From: Paenibacillus sp. NAIST15-1
Lineage (GTDB): Bacteria > Bacillota > Bacilli > Paenibacillales > Paenibacillaceae
Reading direction: 5' to 3'
Assembly (NCBI RefSeq): GCF_001894745.1
Contig: NZ_BBYF01000005.1
Coordinates: forward strand, 372,001-436,000
Length of the DNA: 64,000 nucleotides
Under the pieces are notes generated by a model. It ran no database searches and had not been told where the DNA came from. It worked only from the letters and a program-made list of their open reading frames with translations. Both the position numbers and the translations under genes were made by a program. Shown one piece after another: positions 10,152 to 18,550 of this stretch (its first letter is position 1; each line of letters opens with the position of its first letter).

Positions 10152-10634
10152 TTACACGCTCCTGTTCGATGTATGTTTGTGTGTTGCCTTATACCAGCGG
10201 CATACTGTAGTTGTGCTCGCTATCGTGACAGATAGAGGAAAATCTATCCACACCCGATCCAACCATGCAATCTCTTGTGAAAATGCATAAATCGACAGTT
10301 CTGTAACAACCAAAGCTATCAGCAACCCTGTTGCTACTCCTAGAAAGGCGAATATCATTGCAATGACAAGAAGATGCGACCTGTTCAACCATTGTGTATG
10401 TAATCCCCAATCTTGCAGCCAACGACCAATGAACCATGCTGTTACGGCAGATGTCCCTCCTATCGAAGTAAAGGCGGCAATGAACAGAATCTGGTCACCG
10501 ATCACCACTCCTCCAATCCCGGCCATCAACGCCGGCGCAGCATAAGCTATCATGATATCGCGCCAGAGAACAGAAGGCTTAGTTATCGCGTTACATCCAT
10601 TCTTGGTCTTGCTTGCATCATCTGATCTGTTCAA
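10152..10634 (-). CDS. Small integral membrane protein, function unknown
   Basis: The 160-residue product has four predicted membrane segments (about residues 30-50, 55-75, 90-115 and 125-150) and a charged N-terminus. The start is TTG, with GGGTG about 10 bases upstream; no ATG or GTG in frame fits better. It is the first gene of a two-gene unit with the NmrA-like reductase, directly downstream of a copy of the MarR operator at 10684-10705. I do not recognise the family. Confidence 0.75.
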   Translation of the reverse strand: MNRSDDASKTKNGCNAITKPSVLWRDIMIAYAAPALMAGIGGVVIGDQILFIAAFTSIGGTSAVTAWFIGRWLQDWGLHTQWLNRSHLLVIAMIFAFLGVATGLLIALVVTELSIYAFSQEIAWLDRVWIDFPLSVTIASTTTVCRWYKATHKHTSNRSV

Positions 10635-10683
10635 TGTTTGTCTTCACCCTTTCTGTTAAAAAAATTAATCACTCCTACACCCA

Positions 10684-10705
10684 TATAATTAGGTTCCTAA
10701 CTATA
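10684..10705. promoter_or_regulatory. MarR operator upstream of the membrane protein/reductase pair
   Basis: A near-perfect 22-bp palindrome TATAATTAGG-TT-CCTAACTATA, about 50 bases before the TTG start. It matches the palindrome in front of the MarR gene (11308-11329) at almost every half-site position. Its placement overlaps a plausible promoter spacer. Confidence 0.7.
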
Positions 10706-10718
10706 TGGGCAGAAAGGA

Positions 10719-10738
10719 GGGCTAGTCAGGACTAGCCC
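10719..10738 (-). terminator. Hairpin after the MarR gene
   Basis: A perfect 8-bp stem (GGGCTAGT/ACTAGCCC, 4-base loop) is followed on the minus strand by TCCTTTCTG. It lies about 27 bases after the MarR stop and just ahead of the second operator, so MarR and the membrane protein gene probably have separate promoters. Confidence 0.55.
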
Positions 10739-10764
10739 CATTCACGCTCACTCGATGTGTCTGT

Positions 10765-11304
10765 TTAATCAATACATTCCGCGGTAAGTGCTGAAATTCC
10801 TTCGGTAACCCTTCCGAGCAGGTCGAGAAACACGGTGCGCTCTTCAGCAGTAAGCAGTCCTACCATGGCTTCCAGCCTTGCAAAATGTTCCGGTGCCATC
10901 TCACGGAGCTTATTAGCTCCTTGATCTGTGAGAACAACTGACTTTTGCCTACCGTCTGATGCACTAGCACGCCGAGAGACGAGACCATCGCGTTCCAAAG
11001 TATCGATTAATCCAGTGACAGTCGCACGAGTCACACCGAGATTGTTGGCTAATTGCGATGGCAGCTCCTCTCCTCCATTGTCCTCCAAGTCGGCTAACAA
11101 GCGATATCGACCTGTTGATAGTCCGAATCTGGAGAAATGAACTTCTGCCGCATGTCCTAGCTTCGCGCCAGCCTCCATTAAACGAGCAGCAACAAGAATG
11201 GCTTGTGCGTCGACGTCGAGGTTGTAGCGATCAATCTGCCGCTTGGATTGAATGAGTGTAGGTGCGGTTTCATTGGCATTAGAAAATAATGGTTGATTGG
11301 TCAT
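10765..11304 (-). CDS. MarR family transcriptional regulator
   Basis: This 179-residue winged-helix repressor has its recognition region at about residues 80-120 (LPSQLANNLGVTRATVTGLIDTLE, then the wing RRASASDGRQK) and dimerisation helices at both ends. It probably represses itself and the membrane protein/NmrA pair: a 22-bp palindrome lies directly in front of its ATG between TTGACA and CATACT boxes, and a matching copy precedes the next genes. No normal ribosome binding site fits; AGGAG lies 13 bases before the ATG, inside the operator. The mRNA may be leaderless, or an in-frame start further inside may be used. Confidence 0.9.
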   Translation of the reverse strand: MTNQPLFSNANETAPTLIQSKRQIDRYNLDVDAQAILVAARLMEAGAKLGHAAEVHFSRFGLSTGRYRLLADLEDNGGEELPSQLANNLGVTRATVTGLIDTLERDGLVSRRASASDGRQKSVVLTDQGANKLREMAPEHFARLEAMVGLLTAEERTVFLDLLGRVTEGISALTAECID

Positions 11305-11307
11305 GTA

Positions 11308-11339
11308 TATAGTATGGCTCCTAACTATACTGTTGTCAA
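11308..11339 (-). promoter_or_regulatory. MarR promoter with embedded autoregulatory operator
   Basis: On the minus strand TTGACA (11339-11334), a 17-base spacer and CATACT (11316-11311) form a sigma-A type promoter. The palindrome TATAGTATGG-CT-CCTAACTATA (11308-11329) covers the spacer and the -10 box. The predicted transcription start falls on or next to the A of the ATG at 11304. Confidence 0.7.
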
Positions 11340-11440
11340 CTCTTTATTATTATAGAGCCGATTCGCCTACGTGTAGATGCTTCTGCAAATGAGGGATCGG
11401 CTCTCAGCCTAGAATTAAATTTGTGAGCAAATATCCACAA

Positions 11441-12304
11441 TTAGAGTCGTACAAGCTTATCTGGGTTGCGTACGAAATAGATATTGCGAATGGCAGCATC
11501 CTCCGAATGCAGCAGGATAACGGTGTCGGGTCGTCCATCGGTATGAACGATCATTCCCGCTTGCCCATTAATAGAGGAAAATTCGTAATGCGTAGGGAAC
11601 TCTTGTTGGGCAGTCTTCTTCATAAGTCCGATGAGGAATTGTGCGACTCGTTCTGGCGTTGTAATTGGATGTGCAGCAGCCGACACCTTACCGCCTCCAT
11701 CAGACAGAACAACGATATCTTCGTGCAGCAGAGACACGACGGCATCCACGCTATTCGACCTCAGTGCTTGTAATAAACGCATTACCCATTCCTCACTAGC
11801 CAGCTCATGAGGGATAGGCTCCTCCTCCGAAATTCCCATCTTATTGCGGGCTCGGCTTAACAGCTTGCGGCAATTCGCCTCATTTTTATTCACAATTTGT
11901 GCAATTGCGGGATAGTCGAACCCGAGCGCTTCACGCAAGATGAAGATCGTGCGTTCCACAGGCGCTAATCGTTCAAGCAGCACAAGCATCGCGTAGGATA
12001 GCAAATCAGAACGTACAATTGAATTCATCGGATCCTCGTAGGTTGTCGCAACAGGCTCTGGCAGCCAAGTACCGAAATATTGCTCTCGTCGGCGCTGAGC
12101 TGATTTTAGCAAATCATAGCATTGATTCGTAACCATTTTGCACAAATATGCCTTCGGTTGTTCAAGCTCATTTCCGTTCAACTTATGGATTTTGACGAAT
12201 ACCTCTTGCACAACATCTTCTGCGTCAACAGTTGAACCAGTCAACTGATAGGCAAGTGTGAACAGCAGTGCTTTATATTGATGATAAAGTTCTGTCGTAT
12301 CCAT
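11441..12304 (-). CDS. sigJ: ECF41-family sigma factor with C-terminal SnoaL-like domain
   Basis: This is a 287-residue RNA polymerase sigma factor. Sigma-70 region 2 (about 5-70, with DAEDVVQEVFVKI) and region 4 (about 110-160, with LREALGFDYPAIAQIV) are followed by a fused SnoaL-like extension of about 110 residues. The extension carries both signatures of the ECF41 group, DGGGKV and NPDKL near the very end. In that group the extension replaces a separate anti-sigma factor and tunes activity. AGGGAGAAGG precedes the chosen ATG; the longest frame would overlap the upstream gene. It is the second gene of an operon with an FAD oxidoreductase, matching the known association of ECF41 with oxidoreductase genes. 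The symbol follows common usage for this group. Confidence 0.88.
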   Translation of the reverse strand: MDTTELYHQYKALLFTLAYQLTGSTVDAEDVVQEVFVKIHKLNGNELEQPKAYLCKMVTNQCYDLLKSAQRRREQYFGTWLPEPVATTYEDPMNSIVRSDLLSYAMLVLLERLAPVERTIFILREALGFDYPAIAQIVNKNEANCRKLLSRARNKMGISEEEPIPHELASEEWVMRLLQALRSNSVDAVVSLLHEDIVVLSDGGGKVSAAAHPITTPERVAQFLIGLMKKTAQQEFPTHYEFSSINGQAGMIVHTDGRPDTVILLHSEDAAIRNIYFVRNPDKLVRL

Positions 12305-12339
12305 ATTGTCCTTCTCCCTTGTAATCACAAATGATGCCA

Positions 12340-13521
12340 TTATTTTATCAAACTAGCAGAATCCCAGGTGAACTTTCGTATCTTCCATCCGAGCTTGCCT
12401 GTCAGTACGAAATCTATTCCCCATTGCCGGCACCACACCAATCCACTTTCTGGACCTAGGCCAATACAAAATAACTCCATATAAGACTGGTGTAATGGCG
12501 CAGGACGATGAGCAATGTCTGCTGCTATGATTTTGGCTAGCCGATTCGCTTGTGGAATAGCTTCCTTGCATGTCATACGATCTGGTCTACCATTCTTCGG
12601 GTCAACGATATGCGCACAATCACCGATACTATATACTCCCGGGAGGCCATGAACTCGATAACTTGCATCTACGATGACTTTCCCTTCTTCAGTTACGGGT
12701 AAACCAAGTGAACGAAGGACTGGATTAGGCTGAAGTCCCAGTGTCCAAATACATAAGCCAACTGGCAGCGGATCACAGTCATCAAGGTGCAGCATACCAT
12801 CCCTTGCATGACTTGCTCGACTGTGGTGAATTACAGCAACACCTAACTCGTTCAGTGCAGCTTCCAACTTGGCAGCTACCTTCAAGGGGCCTTCGGTGAA
12901 TAACCGCTCCTGCGCATTTATTAAAGAAACTCGAACGTCATTCGCAGCTAATCCGAGCTCAATAGCCTCCATCCGCATTGCGTAAGCTAATTCGGCAGAA
13001 GCCTCAATGCCACTAATTCCTGCTCCTACTACAGCAACCGACATGAGACGCTTGCGTTCGAGCTGATCTTGTATTCCTGCCGCCTTCTGCATATTGCTTC
13101 GCCATTGCTGTTGGATCTGCAATGCTGCATGTTCATGAGTAAGCGCAATTCCTCCTTGTTCTTCAGCCGGTTTACGAATAGTACTCCCAAGAGCAACAAT
13201 GAGAAAGTCATAGGAGATGCGATGTAATTGGCCATCCCGACCTTCGTATAGTACATGCTCGTTGGCTCCTTGTATGGAAGTAACACTCCCTTGAATGAAT
13301 GTAACTCTGCTAGGCAATACATCCGACCATGGAACCGTAATGGCCGTGTCTGTGGCGGTAGGCTTGAAAAGGAGTACTTTACGCAAATGATGTGCATGCT
13401 GGTCAATAAGAAAAATATGAAGGGAGGAGTCTTTCATGCCCTTCATAATACTTGACATCGCGTGTGCAGCATTTAATCCGGCATAGCCGCCTCCAATAAT
13501 GATGCATGTCTGTTCTCTCAT
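12340..13521 (-). CDS. FAD-dependent NAD(P)H oxidoreductase, NDH-2-like
   Basis: The 393-residue flavoprotein resembles type II NADH dehydrogenases. It has the FAD-binding GGGYAGLNAA near residues 10-19, an NAD(P)-binding VVGAGISGIEASAELA at about 165-180, and the second FAD motif VYSIGDCAHI near 297-306. It lacks a long C-terminal membrane helix, so it may be soluble or peripherally bound. AAGGAG lies 9 bases before the ATG. It is the first gene of the ECF41 operon and is probably the main target of that sigma factor, given the TGTCACA-N16-CGTT promoter 34-60 bases upstream. Confidence 0.87.
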   Translation of the reverse strand: MREQTCIIIGGGYAGLNAAHAMSSIMKGMKDSSLHIFLIDQHAHHLRKVLLFKPTATDTAITVPWSDVLPSRVTFIQGSVTSIQGANEHVLYEGRDGQLHRISYDFLIVALGSTIRKPAEEQGGIALTHEHAALQIQQQWRSNMQKAAGIQDQLERKRLMSVAVVGAGISGIEASAELAYAMRMEAIELGLAANDVRVSLINAQERLFTEGPLKVAAKLEAALNELGVAVIHHSRASHARDGMLHLDDCDPLPVGLCIWTLGLQPNPVLRSLGLPVTEEGKVIVDASYRVHGLPGVYSIGDCAHIVDPKNGRPDRMTCKEAIPQANRLAKIIAADIAHRPAPLHQSYMELFCIGLGPESGLVWCRQWGIDFVLTGKLGWKIRKFTWDSASLIK

Positions 13522-13554
13522 GTGCTTCTCTCCTTAAGATCGATTTGCACATAG

Positions 13555-13581
13555 AACGACATAGCACAGCTGTTTGTGACA
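13555..13581 (-). promoter_or_regulatory. ECF41-type promoter
   Basis: On the minus strand TGTCACA (13581-13575) and CGTT (13558-13555) are separated by exactly 16 bases. The reported ECF41 consensus is TGTCACA-N16-CGTC, so only the last base differs. The expected transcript would start about 27 bases before the ATG at 13521. Confidence 0.75.
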
Positions 13582-13693
13582 GAAGAGAATGGAATTGTAT
13601 TGTTTCTATTGAAATTGGGCTATAGCCGTGAGCAATATGGGGATTCGCGGATAGACTGATGCTGAGATGACTGATATTTACAAGGAGGCACTT

Positions 13694-13990
13694 ATGGATC
13701 CTAATTACTATCATCAAGTGAGTTGGAATTGTGTAAACAATTATGTAGGTATTCGTACGAAAGACAATATGTATCATGATGGGTTTATCTCCCATGTCGA
13801 TCAAGATGGGTTAACACTTGCCATTCCAAGTGATCAAATGATGACGCAAATGAGCGGCATGCCAACACAACCTTCCGTTTACAGACAATTTGGGTTTCAG
13901 CCTGGTTTTTTCCCTAGACGCCGCTTTTTCCCTCGACGAATCCCATTTGGGTTCATTGATGACTTATTTTTACTCCCATTCTTTCTGTAG
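13694..13990 (+). CDS. Small hypothetical protein with Phe/Pro/Arg-rich tail
   Basis: A 98-residue protein, start chosen at MDPNYY where AAGGAGG lies 5 bases upstream. The first 60 residues hold a short beta-rich segment (VGIRTKDNMYHDGFISHV) similar in rhythm to Sm-like or DUF2642-type small domains. The C-terminus is built of repeated GFFPRRRFFPRR-type blocks and ends FLLPFFL. Similar tails occur in spore-coat-associated small proteins of Bacillales, but I do not recognise this family. Confidence 0.65.
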   Translation: MDPNYYHQVSWNCVNNYVGIRTKDNMYHDGFISHVDQDGLTLAIPSDQMMTQMSGMPTQPSVYRQFGFQPGFFPRRRFFPRRIPFGFIDDLFLLPFFL

Positions 13991-14010
13991 TCCTGATGAG
14001 AACAAAATCA

Positions 14011-14055
14011 AGCCCCTGTGTAAATTTCTAACATGATATGGAACACAGGGGGCTC
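14011..14055. repeat. Inverted repeat between convergent genes, possible weak terminator
   Basis: AGCCCCTGTGT and ACACAGGGGGCT face each other across a 21-base loop between the converging small-protein and flippase genes. No T-run follows on either strand, so a terminator role is uncertain. Confidence 0.4.
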
Positions 14056-14083
14056 CCCTAACTCGCTTTCATTCAGTAAATTT

Positions 14084-15544
14084 CTACTTGCGGTATCTTA
14101 TAGCGATAAGGAAAGCTGCGCTTATCCAATAGAAAAGTGCACTTAGAACAATCAATGTTAGTTGCCCTTCCTTAATAAAGGGCGATATGAGGACAAACAT
14201 GATACAAGAAAACAATATGAGATCCCATCCTACCCACTTAATTGTGAATAAGGTTACGTTAGCATTCCGAAGCGCATGCAAATTCCACAGAACGGCTACC
14301 GTTTCCATAAGAAGAATTCCAATCGCGGCGCCTCTGTACCCAAAACCTGGAATTGCGACAATAACGAATTGAAGCAAGACGGATAGGCCGATTCCCAGTG
14401 CAAGTCCCGTTAATGGAATCCGTTTGCGATCTTGGGCCCACAGAATACTCGTGGTAAGTTCACGCAACCCAACAATAAGAGGGATTGCAGATAGGTATCG
14501 AATAGGCTCTGCTGCAGCTTCCACGCCGAATAGGAGTATTGCCGCTTCCTTCGCATACAGAAAAATAAAAAGTCCGCTAATGATTCCCCATGTCCAGACA
14601 AATCGGAGAATTCGTTCGATATCGCGCCCGCTCTCCATGCCTGCTTCGTGCTTCGCTGCTATCTTCATCGTTACTGTATAAGAGACAGAGGCCGTTATCA
14701 TCGTCGGCATATAGACGATGACAGCAGCCATTCCTGTAATAATGCCATACATCGCGATTGAATCTGATATAGAATACCCTGCAGCCTGCAGTCTGTTCGG
14801 AATAAGGATGGAGTCAATGAAGTCTGAAAGTGGTACAAGCATTCGCGTGCAACCGATAACGAAGGAGGATCTTAGAAAAAGGCCTAACCCTTCTTTGCTC
14901 AATGGGGAATATGTGATCATTATCGCCGCACGCCGTGTGGAAGATGCATATATCGTTAAAAACAAAAACGCAGCAATAGCTGCAATCGTCGTGCCATACA
15001 ACCCGTAGCCTATGGCTCGACCTACTCCTTGAGCCGCGTACAGGCTTACGAAAGTAATCAGTACCGTAATCCGCACTGCTTGCTCCGTTAATTCGGACAA
15101 GGAAATCGCTTCGTAGCTGCGGATTCCCTGCATATAACCGCGTGCTAATTGGAGAAGTGGTACAGCGATTAATGCCGGGGCTAGGGCTCGCAACGCCCAT
15201 GCAAGTTCAACATTTCCAATTAGCACAGCAATGTTGTTCGCATAGTATTGTGTCCAAAATGCGAGCCCCATCCCAATCAATGCAGTATAAACGGATAAAA
15301 GCTGGAATACCCTCCAACCTCGATCAGTCTGCTTCGCTGTGAATAAGGCGAGCGTAGTAGGCAACCCTCCGGAAATAACCATCAAGGCCATGCCAAAGAA
15401 GGAATAGGCAATCTGGTATAACCCAATGCCTTCTGCACCGAGCATTCTTGTTATGGCTACTCTGCCTGCAAGGCCTATTCCTTTACCAATGACGAGAACT
15501 GCACTTCGAAGTGCAGTTTGCTTTACGAGTGATGACAACAACAT
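14084..15544 (-). CDS. SpoVB/MurJ-like polysaccharide flippase (MATE-related)
   Basis: This 486-residue integral membrane protein has about 14 hydrophobic segments and belongs to the oligosaccharide/lipid flippase superfamily, closest in style to SpoVB (start LLSSLVKQTALRSAVLVIGKG, conserved R-x-LGAEGIGLYQ block). It probably moves a lipid-linked sugar precursor during envelope or spore-cortex assembly. The start is placed at the ATG with GGAAGGTG upstream. A longer frame begins with a GTG at 15643 that overlaps the stop of the amidase-domain gene, so translational coupling is an alternative. Confidence 0.85.
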   Translation of the reverse strand: MLLSSLVKQTALRSAVLVIGKGIGLAGRVAITRMLGAEGIGLYQIAYSFFGMALMVISGGLPTTLALFTAKQTDRGWRVFQLLSVYTALIGMGLAFWTQYYANNIAVLIGNVELAWALRALAPALIAVPLLQLARGYMQGIRSYEAISLSELTEQAVRITVLITFVSLYAAQGVGRAIGYGLYGTTIAAIAAFLFLTIYASSTRRAAIMITYSPLSKEGLGLFLRSSFVIGCTRMLVPLSDFIDSILIPNRLQAAGYSISDSIAMYGIITGMAAVIVYMPTMITASVSYTVTMKIAAKHEAGMESGRDIERILRFVWTWGIISGLFIFLYAKEAAILLFGVEAAAEPIRYLSAIPLIVGLRELTTSILWAQDRKRIPLTGLALGIGLSVLLQFVIVAIPGFGYRGAAIGILLMETVAVLWNLHALRNANVTLFTIKWVGWDLILFSCIMFVLISPFIKEGQLTLIVLSALFYWISAAFLIAIRYRK

Positions 15545-15635
15545 TCGTTCACCTTCCGACCACTCCTTCTTGTCCTCATCATTGTATGATCGGAGTGGAC
15601 GAGGTATGTGCCGAAGTGCTGACCAGTTCTGCAAG

Positions 15636-16775
15636 CTAATCACGAATATGGATGAGCCAGTACTTCGTATATTTATCCCAGCCTAGATCAAAAGGTACTC
15701 GGTAACGATCGGCAGTGTGTGAATTCACGAGCGGGTAACCTTGAGCATCAAAGCCAACTACAATCGAAAAATGATCGATATCGCCATTAAGCTCGTACCC
15801 AATCAGGTCTCCCGCCTTTAGACCAGCCCAAGCGCCGTTTGGATGCTGATTGCTGGTCTGGACAATTGTAGTGTAGGTTCCTTTTTTGATGACTTTGCCG
15901 TACCCGCTGTATAGGAGGAAGTTTTTGAAAGCATCGGTCTGTACCCATGCTTTACTGCCTCCTGAGCGATAGTGATGCCATCCACCCTTCATGCGCAATC
16001 CGCCGCCTTCTTGATCGCCAATACATTGGGAAGCAAAATTCGTACAATCCCCTCCTTGCCCGGTATAATCCCGATATCTGGGATTGTAGCGATGATTGTT
16101 ACCAGCCCCCCAAGCTATTCCTGCGTATTTATTCGCATAATCAATAGCCTTATCACGGTTGTAGCGAGTTGAAGTTGAATGTAGACCCGATGCTTGGTTT
16201 GTCTTGGCATTAACCCGATTAGACGCTGAATTGCGCGGTAACTCGGTTAATTTCGGGATTAGATCAGGATTCTCTTCCAGAGGGTCTAAATACCATTCTC
16301 GTAGTACCTTCCACGATCCATTCTTCCTTATCAGGGTAAGCGCATGCCGCGTACCTATCCCGAAGTGCTCGACTTGACTTGACGGTTGATTGTACGTATA
16401 TCCGAGACGCAATGAATCTACAGCGGAGACAAATACCTGATCATTACGTTTTTTCGCCCGAATTACTCTTGGGCTGCTAGCAGCATCCGCCAATTGAAGT
16501 TGCCTATGCTTGACCCACGTTTGTACATATTGTGCACGCATCTGTTCATGCTTCATCGCCCTCATGCTTGATGCGCGTTCAGGCATATAAAAATCGCGGA
16601 GCAACCCATCTTCCTGACGAAGTAAATATTTGGCTCGATTCGCAAATAATTGCTGAATAAATGTTGTAAGCTCATTATCTACTGTTTGCTGTTCTGCGGA
16701 GAATGCGTATTGCGGTATGGAGGATACAGCAACACAAACGATAACGAATATAGGGATAACAAACCATCTATACAT
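15636..16775 (-). CDS. Secreted protein with C-terminal amidase_6 domain
   Basis: The 379-residue exported protein starts with a signal peptide (MYRWFVIPIFVIVC then a small-residue cleavage region ending FSA). The middle part (to about 215) is a TcA-like or NTF2-like module of unknown role. Residues 235-379 match the putative amidase domain PF12671, with the papain-like GGDCTNFASQC (nucleophile Cys) and the later GDIDHFSIVVG His block. It probably cuts a cell-wall or spore amide bond. GGAGGAG lies 12 bases before the ATG, a long spacing. It is divergent from the deacetylase gene. Confidence 0.83.
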   Translation of the reverse strand: MYRWFVIPIFVIVCVAVSSIPQYAFSAEQQTVDNELTTFIQQLFANRAKYLLRQEDGLLRDFYMPERASSMRAMKHEQMRAQYVQTWVKHRQLQLADAASSPRVIRAKKRNDQVFVSAVDSLRLGYTYNQPSSQVEHFGIGTRHALTLIRKNGSWKVLREWYLDPLEENPDLIPKLTELPRNSASNRVNAKTNQASGLHSTSTRYNRDKAIDYANKYAGIAWGAGNNHRYNPRYRDYTGQGGDCTNFASQCIGDQEGGGLRMKGGWHHYRSGGSKAWVQTDAFKNFLLYSGYGKVIKKGTYTTIVQTSNQHPNGAWAGLKAGDLIGYELNGDIDHFSIVVGFDAQGYPLVNSHTADRYRVPFDLGWDKYTKYWLIHIRD

Positions 16776-16989
16776 GTTAACGACAAACTCCTCCCTCTTT
16801 TTCCTTTTGTCACTTCGACCACATAAACTTCGCACCCTGCTCGTGAAATACATAAATACAGCACCCTTTTACTATGCCCTGCATCGAATAACTGATTCTG
16901 CTAAAAAATAATAAGCATGGTTTGTACGTTTTCGATAAACAATGATAAGCAAGGATATCATTGAAGCAAGCAAGAAAGCAGGTGCTGAT

Positions 16990-17796
16990 GTGAAAGATGT
17001 AAATAAACGCTTGTCATGCCGGATTGCCCTTAGCCTTATAGTGGCATTCCTTAGCTTGCCGTTATTCCCTGTTGACGTACAATCCTTATCCGATCGGCAG
17101 CACGGAGAAAAAACGGCAATGATCATTATTGATGATTTCGGGAATAACGCCAAGGGTACTACAGAGATTATGGAGCTGCCCTATAAAGTAACTGTCGCTG
17201 TTATGCCCTTCATGCCAAGTACAGAAAGAGACGCGAAGCGTGCGCATGCTGCTGGTCATGATGTTATCGTTCATATGCCGATGGAAGCATTGTCAGGCAA
17301 GAAACATTGGCTTGGGCCTGGAGCAATAACAACGGATCTGAGTGATGCTGAAATTCAGAAACGGGTACATGCAGCTATCGATAATGTCCCCCACGCCATA
17401 GGCATGAACAATCATATGGGTTCTAAGGCTACAGTTGATGAGCGTGTTATGCGAAATGTGTTGAAAGTATGCAAAGAACGTGGGCTTTTCTTCGTGGACA
17501 GCCATACTAATTTTCGCAGCATTGTTGGCAAGATCGCAAGCGAGGTGCAGGTTCCCAGCCTAGAGAATCACATCTTCCTAGATGATGTACATACGAAGGC
17601 GGCTGTTCATAAGCAGTTCATGCTAATGCGCGAGCATTTCCGCCGTCATGATGTATGTATTGCAATTGGGCATGTCGGCGCTGGCGGGAGAATTACAGCA
17701 GAGGTTCTTAAAGATCAGATGGTCAAAATGAACCAAGAAAATATCCAGTTCAAAAAAGTAGCCTCTGTATTAAAGAGTAATGCACCGCGGAAATAA
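16990..17796 (+). CDS. Divergent polysaccharide deacetylase family protein (YibQ/DUF610)
   Basis: This 268-residue exported protein belongs to the NodB-like superfamily's divergent deacetylase branch. Conserved blocks include IIIDDFGNN, VAVMPFMPST, HDVIVHMPME, MNNHMGSKATVDE and FFVDSHTN. A GTG start with AGGTG 5 bases upstream gives a short basic N-region and a signal-like hydrophobic stretch (RIALSLIVAFLSLPLF). An ATG 48 bases upstream (16942) is possible but has no binding site. It probably trims cell-wall or capsular polysaccharide. The gene ends 43 bases before a strong bidirectional hairpin. Confidence 0.85.
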   Translation: MKDVNKRLSCRIALSLIVAFLSLPLFPVDVQSLSDRQHGEKTAMIIIDDFGNNAKGTTEIMELPYKVTVAVMPFMPSTERDAKRAHAAGHDVIVHMPMEALSGKKHWLGPGAITTDLSDAEIQKRVHAAIDNVPHAIGMNNHMGSKATVDERVMRNVLKVCKERGLFFVDSHTNFRSIVGKIASEVQVPSLENHIFLDDVHTKAAVHKQFMLMREHFRRHDVCIAIGHVGAGGRITAEVLKDQMVKMNQENIQFKKVASVLKSNAPRK

Positions 17797-17838
17797 CAAG
17801 TGTGTTAACCCAAGAATAGGGCATCCAACATGAGAATA

Positions 17839-17874
17839 GAAGAAGAGGATGTCCGAATGGACATCCTCTTCTTC
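17839..17874. terminator. Bidirectional terminator between deacetylase and FusB-like genes
   Basis: A perfect 16-bp inverted repeat (17839-17854 and 17859-17874) with a 4-base GAAT loop, located between two converging genes. Its arms are purine-rich on one side and T/C-rich on the other, so each strand ends in a T-rich arm. Confidence 0.8.
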
Positions 17875-17888
17875 ATTATCTCGTAAAC

Positions 17889-18542
17889 TTAACCAATAAT
17901 GCTGTGAATAAACATTTCCAACGCTGTTGTATCCGTAATGTTCTGATTGCAGGTATGGCTGTTCACGCACATATAATTCCCAATGGCCTTGTAATAATCA
18001 GGCGTAGCATTCGCTGGTTTGGATTTCGTTTCTGCTGTAAATAAGGCCACTTCTTCCTGTCGATTGCATAGGAAGCACGTACCCTTCTTCTTTGCTTGGG
18101 TGAATTTCCCCTCAATACCGACAAGTCGTCCGTCTAACTGATGGATCAGATACATGCGATTCGTTCCAATGTCCGTCCATCCAAGATACGTCGTATGGCG
18201 GAGATCCAGTCCCTCCATATTCGGAAGCTTCAGCTTCTTACTCTTCGGATAGAGCTTCTTCAGCTGCTTGTCAGTTACCTGTTCGAACTCAATCAGGTAA
18301 GGTTCAAGAGAAAGCAGAAATTGAGAGAATTCTTCCGTTTTGTCGAGTGTCGTAATCCGCTCAAGCAGACGAAGCTGCTGCTCTTCTGCACTCTGGAACG
18401 CCTCTGTAATCTTGGTGAACGCGCTGTATCGTACTGTATCAACAATCTTGTGATCCGCTACTGTCTGACAAGTATGTTGAAGCAAAGTCGCTTGCTTTTT
18501 AATCAAATTATATTGGTGGTTTCTAATAAATGGTGTTGTCAT
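17889..18542 (-). CDS. FusB/FusC-family EF-G-binding protein
   Basis: The 217-residue protein matches the FusB family, which binds elongation factor G and releases it from the ribosome when fusidic acid traps it. The N-terminal part is helical (HQYNLIKKQ), and the C-terminal part is the treble-clef zinc domain: GWTDIGTNRMYLI, then CFLC (C-x2-C) and CVNSHTC (C-x5-C) as the four metal ligands. Family length is about 213 residues. AAGGAG lies 9 bases before ATG but is paired in a hairpin (18554-18582). A leader peptide and alternative stems precede it, so expression is probably controlled at translation. Environmental homologues may have a housekeeping ribosome-rescue role rather than resistance. 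Confidence 0.9.
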   Translation of the reverse strand: MTTPFIRNHQYNLIKKQATLLQHTCQTVADHKIVDTVRYSAFTKITEAFQSAEEQQLRLLERITTLDKTEEFSQFLLSLEPYLIEFEQVTDKQLKKLYPKSKKLKLPNMEGLDLRHTTYLGWTDIGTNRMYLIHQLDGRLVGIEGKFTQAKKKGTCFLCNRQEEVALFTAETKSKPANATPDYYKAIGNYMCVNSHTCNQNITDTTALEMFIHSIIG

Positions 18543-18550
18543 GCTTTACA

